A stretch of DNA of 64,000 nt, from positions 62,001-126,000 of the forward strand of contig CANGMI010000007.1 of the NCBI GenBank assembly GCA_947455195.1, read 5' to 3'. Of this stretch, positions 60,259 through 64,000 are shown piece by piece (the stretch's first letter is position 1; each line of letters begins with the position of its first letter). The stretch is from Pseudomonadota bacterium (GTDB lineage Bacteria; Pseudomonadota; Gammaproteobacteria; Burkholderiales; SG8-39). The notes below the pieces were generated by a model. It ran no database searches, was not told the DNA's origin, and saw nothing but the letters and a program-made list of their open reading frames with translations. The position numbers were made by a program, and so were the translations under genes.

Positions 60259-61938
60259 ATTTCACGTCCGCGGTTGTTGGGCCTGGTGCTCGTGTTTCTC
60301 GTGCTGTGGTTTGGCGCGTTGGGCTTGCGTGGCCTGTTCGCCCCCGACGAGGGGCGCTATGGACTCATCCCGAAAGAGATGCTCGCGCGAGGCGACTGGG
60401 TGACGCCGCATCTGAACGGCCTGGTGTATTTCGAGAAGCCGCCCCTGCAGTACTGGGGCACCGCGGCCGCCTACAAGGTGCTGGGCGAGAGTGAGGTGAC
60501 GGCGCGCCTGTGGCCGGCTTCGTGTGGCCTGGCGGCGATCCTGCTCGCGGGCTGGTTTGCCCGCCGGCGAGGCGGGCCGCTGGCCGGGTTGGCCGCCGTC
60601 ACCATGCTTGCCAGCAGTTTTCTCTTTTTCCTTTTCTCGCAGGTAGCCACGCTCGACATGGGTCTGGCCTTCTTTCTCACGGCGGCCCTGGTGGGCTTCA
60701 TGCAGTCCGAAGCAGGGCGGTTGGGTGCCGGTGCGTCGCACCGCGTGCGCTGGATGCTGGCCGCCTGGGTGGCGCTCGGCCTGGCCTTTCTCTCCAAGGG
60801 GCTCGTGGCCTTCGTGCTGCCCGGCCTCGCCCTGACGGTCTACATGGTGCTGCGGCGCGATTGGCGGTTGCCCCTGCGAATCCACCTCCTGGCGGGCCTT
60901 GCCATTGTCCTGGTTCTGTGCGTGCCCTGGATGATGGCGGCGCAGTGGGCGCATGCCGAGTTTCTCGACTTCTTCATCGTGCACGAGCACTTCGCGCGCT
61001 TTGGTACCGATGTGCATCGGCGCACCGGCGCATGGTGGTACTTCATCGCGATCGTGCTGGTCGGGGCGGTGCCCTGGAGTGCGCTGTGGGCGCGTGGCCC
61101 GCGCGGGTCGAGAGCCCGCGTGCTGGCGAGCGATTGCAGCCCGGTCTTCGATGAGCGCCTGTTCATGCGCATCTGGGTCGCGGTGGTGGTGGGGTTCTTC
61201 AGCTTGTCGCACTCCAAGCTGCCTGGCTATGTGCTGCCGGTCTTTCCGTTCATGGCGATACAGATCGGACTGTTCATCGCGGCGGCCGATCCGCTGCGGC
61301 TTGCCCGGCGTTGTTGGTCGGGTTTCGTGGTGGCAGCGGTGCTCGTGGTCATTGCTCTCGTGATGGCACGTACCGGCATCGACGATGTGCCTGCGTCACT
61401 CGCGAAGACCTTTCTGCCCTTCGCGCTCGGCGCAGCCTGCCTCCTCGCAGTGGCCTCCGCCCTGGCTGCCTGGCTCTTCAGGCGCAGGCGTGTGCCAGCG
61501 GCGCTGCTCGCTCTCGGCCTGGTGAGTCTTGCGGGCTGGCAGACCCTGCTCAGCGGTGCCTCGGTGTTCGAGGAGTCGTACTCGGCGCGCGCCTTTGCCG
61601 CCGAGGTGAATCGCAGCCTCGCACCCGGAGAACGCACCGGTACCTGGTACTCGGTCGGCACCTGGGACAATTCGTTCGGCTTCTACATCGGGCGTGAACT
61701 GGTACTGGTGGCCTATCGCGATGAACTCGATCTGGGGCTCACGATCGACCCGGATCGGGGCATCGAAACGCTGGAGGAGTTCGTCGATCGCTGGGTGGCC
61801 GATGACGAGGCGGCCGCGATGATGCAGCCGCGCACCTACGAGGCACTGGTGGCTCGAGGCCTGCCGATGGCGCTTGTCGCGCGCGATTCGCGTCGGGTCT
61901 TCGTCTTGCGCCAGCGGTTGCAGACCAGTTTGCTATGA
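60259..61938 (+). CDS. ArnT-like glycosyltransferase (GT83 family)
   Basis: A 559-residue multi-span membrane protein of the ArnT/PMT-C family. The N-terminal DEGRYGLIPKEML holds the catalytic acidic residue conserved as D-E in the first periplasmic loop, and FEKPPLQYWG is the ArnT KPP motif. The ArnT-type HEHFARFGT block follows, then repeated hydrophobic segments and a soluble C-terminal domain. These enzymes move sugars from undecaprenyl-phosphate carriers to lipid A or other envelope acceptors. The start appears to be ATT 60259, giving a basic n-region SRPRLL before the first helix. It follows Bug receptor G by 23 bp. Confidence 0.87.
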   Translation: MSRPRLLGLVLVFLVLWFGALGLRGLFAPDEGRYGLIPKEMLARGDWVTPHLNGLVYFEKPPLQYWGTAAAYKVLGESEVTARLWPASCGLAAILLAGWFARRRGGPLAGLAAVTMLASSFLFFLFSQVATLDMGLAFFLTAALVGFMQSEAGRLGAGASHRVRWMLAAWVALGLAFLSKGLVAFVLPGLALTVYMVLRRDWRLPLRIHLLAGLAIVLVLCVPWMMAAQWAHAEFLDFFIVHEHFARFGTDVHRRTGAWWYFIAIVLVGAVPWSALWARGPRGSRARVLASDCSPVFDERLFMRIWVAVVVGFFSLSHSKLPGYVLPVFPFMAIQIGLFIAAADPLRLARRCWSGFVVAAVLVVIALVMARTGIDDVPASLAKTFLPFALGAACLLAVASALAAWLFRRRRVPAALLALGLVSLAGWQTLLSGASVFEESYSARAFAAEVNRSLAPGERTGTWYSVGTWDNSFGFYIGRELVLVAYRDELDLGLTIDPDRGIETLEEFVDRWVADDEAAAMMQPRTYEALVARGLPMALVARDSRRVFVLRQRLQTSLL

Positions 61939-62027
61939 TCGCGCGCCACGCGTCTGGCCAAGCGGGCAACCCCCGCACAGGCGGGTGCAGCGCGTGCCCT
62001 CAACAGTCCTGATGACCGAGCCGAACG

Positions 62028-62882
62028 ATGATCGAATGGGCGCGAGCCGCGTTGTTCACGCCGGGGAACCGCCCCGAGCGCTTTGCCAAGGGGGCAGCCA
62101 CTGGCGCTGATGCCCTCATCCTCGACCTTGAAGATGCGGTGGCCGCAGGTGGCAAGGATGCTGCCCGGCATGCAGTGATCGATCACTTCGCCGGTGATTA
62201 TCGGACAGGCCTCGGTGTGAGCCAGGTGGCCGGACTGCGGGTCAACAACATCCACACGGCCGCAGGTCTGCGTGATCTCACGGCCCTCGTCGATGCCCGG
62301 GTGGTACCCGACTTCATCGTGCTGCCCAAGGTCGAGTCGGCGTTCGAGGTGCGGTTGTACTGTCGTCTGCTCGATGCGATGCAGTCTGCGGTACCGCTGG
62401 TCTGCACCATCGAGTCGGCGCGCGGTCTTGCGTTCGCCACCGAAATCGGTGCTGCCGACGCTCGGGTGCGCGCGCTCGCTTTCGGTGGCGCCGATCTGGC
62501 GGCCGACCTGCGTTCGAGCATGTCCTGGGATGCCCTCTTTCTGGCCCGGAGCCAGATCGTGCAGGCGGCGGCATCGGCTGGGGTCGGTCTGCTCGATGTG
62601 CCGCATCTGGTGCTCGACGACGTCGAAGGCCTGCGTTTGCATTGTGCCCGGGTGCAGGATATCGGGTTCACCGGCAAGTTGGCCATTCATCCACGGCAGG
62701 TCGAGCAGATCCAGTCGACGTTTGCGCCTTCCGATGACGAGGTGCAGCGGGCGCGCGAGATGGTCGCTGCGCTCGAGCGAGCCGGCGGGCATGTCGTGGA
62801 GCATGAAGGTCGCATGCTCGAGGGACCTGTCGTGCGTGCTGCCCATCGTGTGCTGGCGCGTGCCGCACGCGTTGCGGCATGA
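62028..62882 (+). CDS. HpcH/HpaI (CitE-like) aldolase/lyase
   Basis: A 284-residue CitE-like beta-subunit protein of the HpcH/HpaI family: FTPGNRPERFAKGAATGADALILDLEDAV at the N-terminus, the VLPKVESAFEV and CTIESARGLA blocks, the metal-binding FGGADLAAD and C-terminal GKLAIHPRQVEQI. Members cleave malyl-CoA, citryl-CoA, or citramalyl-CoA. No CitF/CitD partner is close, so it is likely the stand-alone type. Its start codon is at 62028; its stop overlaps the methyltransferase start (ATGA at 62879). Confidence 0.88.
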   Translation: MIEWARAALFTPGNRPERFAKGAATGADALILDLEDAVAAGGKDAARHAVIDHFAGDYRTGLGVSQVAGLRVNNIHTAAGLRDLTALVDARVVPDFIVLPKVESAFEVRLYCRLLDAMQSAVPLVCTIESARGLAFATEIGAADARVRALAFGGADLAADLRSSMSWDALFLARSQIVQAAASAGVGLLDVPHLVLDDVEGLRLHCARVQDIGFTGKLAIHPRQVEQIQSTFAPSDDEVQRAREMVAALERAGGHVVEHEGRMLEGPVVRAAHRVLARAARVAA

Positions 62883-63691
62883 AGCGCCTCGTTGCAGGGG
62901 GCGCGCTGCTGCTTGCCCTGTGCGGTCCTGGTCGGTCGATCGCGCTTGAAGAGGTGCCCTTCGTCACCACGCCGACCCCGGTGGTGCAGGGTATTCTGGA
63001 CCTGGCGGCGGTGGGGCCGAGCGACTTCATCATCGATCTGGGTTCGGGCGATGGCCGTATCGTGATCGCGGCGGCGCGCGAGCGCGGCGCGCGCGGATTC
63101 GGTGTCGAGATCGATGGTCGTCTGGTCGATCGGGCCAACGAGGCTGCGCGCGGGGCAGGGGTGGCCGATCGTGCCGAATTTCTGGTGCAGGACATCTTCG
63201 AAACGGTACTGTCTCCGGCCACCGTCGTCACGATGTATCTCCTGCCCGATGTGAATCTTGCCTTGCGGCCACGACTCCTCGGCATGCTGCGCCCGGGTAC
63301 TCGCATCGTCACGCACGATTACGATATGGGCGACTGGGAGCCCGATGCCCGCGTCCACCTGCAGGCGCCTGGCAAGACCGTGGGGCTGCGCAAGGAAAGC
63401 GACCTCTTCCTGTGGCTGGTGCCAGCCGATGTCACTGGCCGTTGGCGCGCGGCCGATGGCACGGTTCTCGAATTCAGCCAGCGGTTCCAGAAAGTCAGTG
63501 TTCGCGTGCGCGGTCAGGGTCGTACTCGCATTGTCGAGGGGCGCCTGCGTGGTGATGCCCTCGAGATTCCGGCCAGTGGCCCCGGTGAGCCGGGCTGGCG
63601 ACTCCGGGTCGAGGGCGAGCGCCTCGTCGGCACGCGGGTGGACGCGGCGGGTGGGGAGCAGGCGTGGCTCGCTCGCCGCGACGGCAAGTAG
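62879..63691 (+). CDS. SAM-dependent methyltransferase with N-terminal signal-like segment
   Basis: A 270-residue class I SAM-dependent methyltransferase. The N-terminal KRLVAGGALLLALCGPGRSIA looks like a signal peptide. The methyltransferase region follows: VVQGILDLAAVGPSDFIIDLGSGDGRIVIAAA (SAM motif DLGSGDG), GVEIDGRLVDRANEAA and VTMYLLPDVNLALRP. The C-terminal 90 residues form a beta-rich domain (RWRAADGTVLEFSQRF, VEGERLVGTRVD). SAM enzymes are cytoplasmic, so a signal peptide is surprising; it might be an N-terminal membrane anchor. It overlaps the upstream lyase gene by 4 bp. Confidence 0.83.
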   Translation: MKRLVAGGALLLALCGPGRSIALEEVPFVTTPTPVVQGILDLAAVGPSDFIIDLGSGDGRIVIAAARERGARGFGVEIDGRLVDRANEAARGAGVADRAEFLVQDIFETVLSPATVVTMYLLPDVNLALRPRLLGMLRPGTRIVTHDYDMGDWEPDARVHLQAPGKTVGLRKESDLFLWLVPADVTGRWRAADGTVLEFSQRFQKVSVRVRGQGRTRIVEGRLRGDALEIPASGPGEPGWRLRVEGERLVGTRVDAAGGEQAWLARRDGK

Positions 63692-63771
63692 GAAGGCCCC
63701 TGCGCGAAACCGCAGCGACGGCGCGACAGGGCATCGCCGGGTGATCCGGTCAATACAAGGGAGGTGCAATC

Positions 63772-64000
63772 ATGGAACACGGATTGGGACACGAACTGGG
63801 GCACGACGAGGGGGCTGAGGGCGGCCATGGCGGGAATGGCCACCGGCGAACCGCTTTGCTCATCTCGGTACTGGCGCTGGTGCTCGCGCTGGCCGAGACC
63901 TGCGGGAAGAGTTCGCAGACCGTTGCCCTGAGTGCAAACGTCGAGGCATCGAATCTGTGGCAGTTCTATCAGGCCAAGACCATTCGCCAGACGACGTTGC
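63772..64000 (+). CDS. DUF4337-like membrane protein, 3' end cut by window edge
   Basis: The open frame starts at ATG 63772, with GGGAGGTG 5 nt upstream of the CAATC spacer, and runs off the window. The visible 76 residues begin with a His/Gly-rich cytoplasmic part (GLGHELGHDEGAEGGHGG), a single hydrophobic segment TALLISVLALVLALAETCG, and SSQTVALSANVEASNLWQFYQAKTIRQT. This last block resembles DUF4337 proteins, of unknown function, in which it is the typical N-terminal signature. Truncated, so no further claims. Confidence 0.8.
   Translation, partial: MEHGLGHELGHDEGAEGGHGGNGHRRTALLISVLALVLALAETCGKSSQTVALSANVEASNLWQFYQAKTIRQTTL

Noticed and set aside
61941-62010. A tRNA-like stretch (TGGCCAAGCGGGCAA) before the CitE-like gene
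   Set aside because: No acceptor or T-loop (GTTCGA) pairing is found, and the anticodon stem does not form. It is GC-rich leader with a small CCCGC/GCGGG hairpin.
1-64000. Insertion sequences, integrases, CRISPR arrays and phage genes
   Set aside because: No transposase, integrase or phage proteins were recognised, and the only regular repeats (47781-47956 and 24493-24567) are head-to-tail units without spacers.

Overview
The window is high-GC DNA (by eye roughly two thirds G+C) with proteobacterial gene content. The many periplasmic Bug/TctC-type solute receptors, together with aromatic-ring catabolic enzymes, point to a betaproteobacterium of the order Burkholderiales, with an Alcaligenaceae-like flavour. 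This is inference from gene content; there is no rRNA or other taxonomic marker in the window. No tRNA, rRNA, CRISPR array, insertion sequence or phage gene was found. Coding density is high, and most long open frames on the opposite strand of real genes are composition artefacts.

Layout. 1-3.6 kb: the end of a glycogen/maltodextrin operon (glgX cut by the window edge, then malQ). 3.6-7.1 kb: a Bug receptor, then a DEAD-box helicase (rhlE) with a 340-bp leader and a tiny RRM protein. 7.2-25.3 kb: a catabolic region with an amidase, a 4,5-dihydroxyphthalate-decarboxylase-like protein, Rieske oxygenase alpha and beta subunits, a three-gene molybdenum hydroxylase whose iron-sulfur subunit is fused to a CoxG-like domain, an SsuABC-type ABC importer, an ABM-fold protein, a zeta-class GST, a two-gene FAD/2Fe-2S oxidoreductase, a LigI-like hydrolase, a Bug receptor and a RraA/LigK-type aldolase. 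Together these look like uptake, activation, ring attack and lower-pathway breakdown of an unidentified aromatic or N-heteroaromatic acid or amide.

25.4-28.1 kb: a phosphate-starvation membrane-remodelling cluster, phoB, olsB (ornithine lipid synthesis) and a PlcP-type metallophosphoesterase. Candidate Pho boxes lie before olsB and the phosphoesterase at the same 10-nt distance from a -10-like hexamer. 28.2-41.9 kb: a GMC oxidoreductase; a tightly overlapping sulfatase/phosphonate-monoesterase, cupin and Bug operon with a divergent LysR regulator; a gentisate-dioxygenase-like bicupin divergent from another Bug receptor; a class II aldolase; a second amidase plus decarboxylase-like pair in the opposite gene order; an MFS permease; and an enoyl-CoA hydratase-family protein. 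42.1-49.1 kb: malonyl-CoA decarboxylase and an SDR; a binding-protein-fold protein without a signal peptide; a second bicupin; a branched-chain-amino-acid-type binding protein preceded 47 bp upstream by 22 tandem 8-bp repeats; and a Tat-exported amidohydrolase.

49.2-64 kb: a Bcr/CflA-type exporter, an extradiol-dioxygenase-like VOC protein, an MhpA-like flavin hydroxylase, a GlcG/HbpS-like protein, three more Bug receptors, an EamA permease, ettA with a small Gly/Met-tailed protein, an ArnT-like glycosyltransferase that seems to start at ATT, a CitE-like lyase, an exported-looking SAM methyltransferase and the start of a DUF4337-like membrane protein. Seven Bug receptors occur in 64 kb with no TctA/TctB membrane partners, so they probably serve transporters encoded elsewhere.
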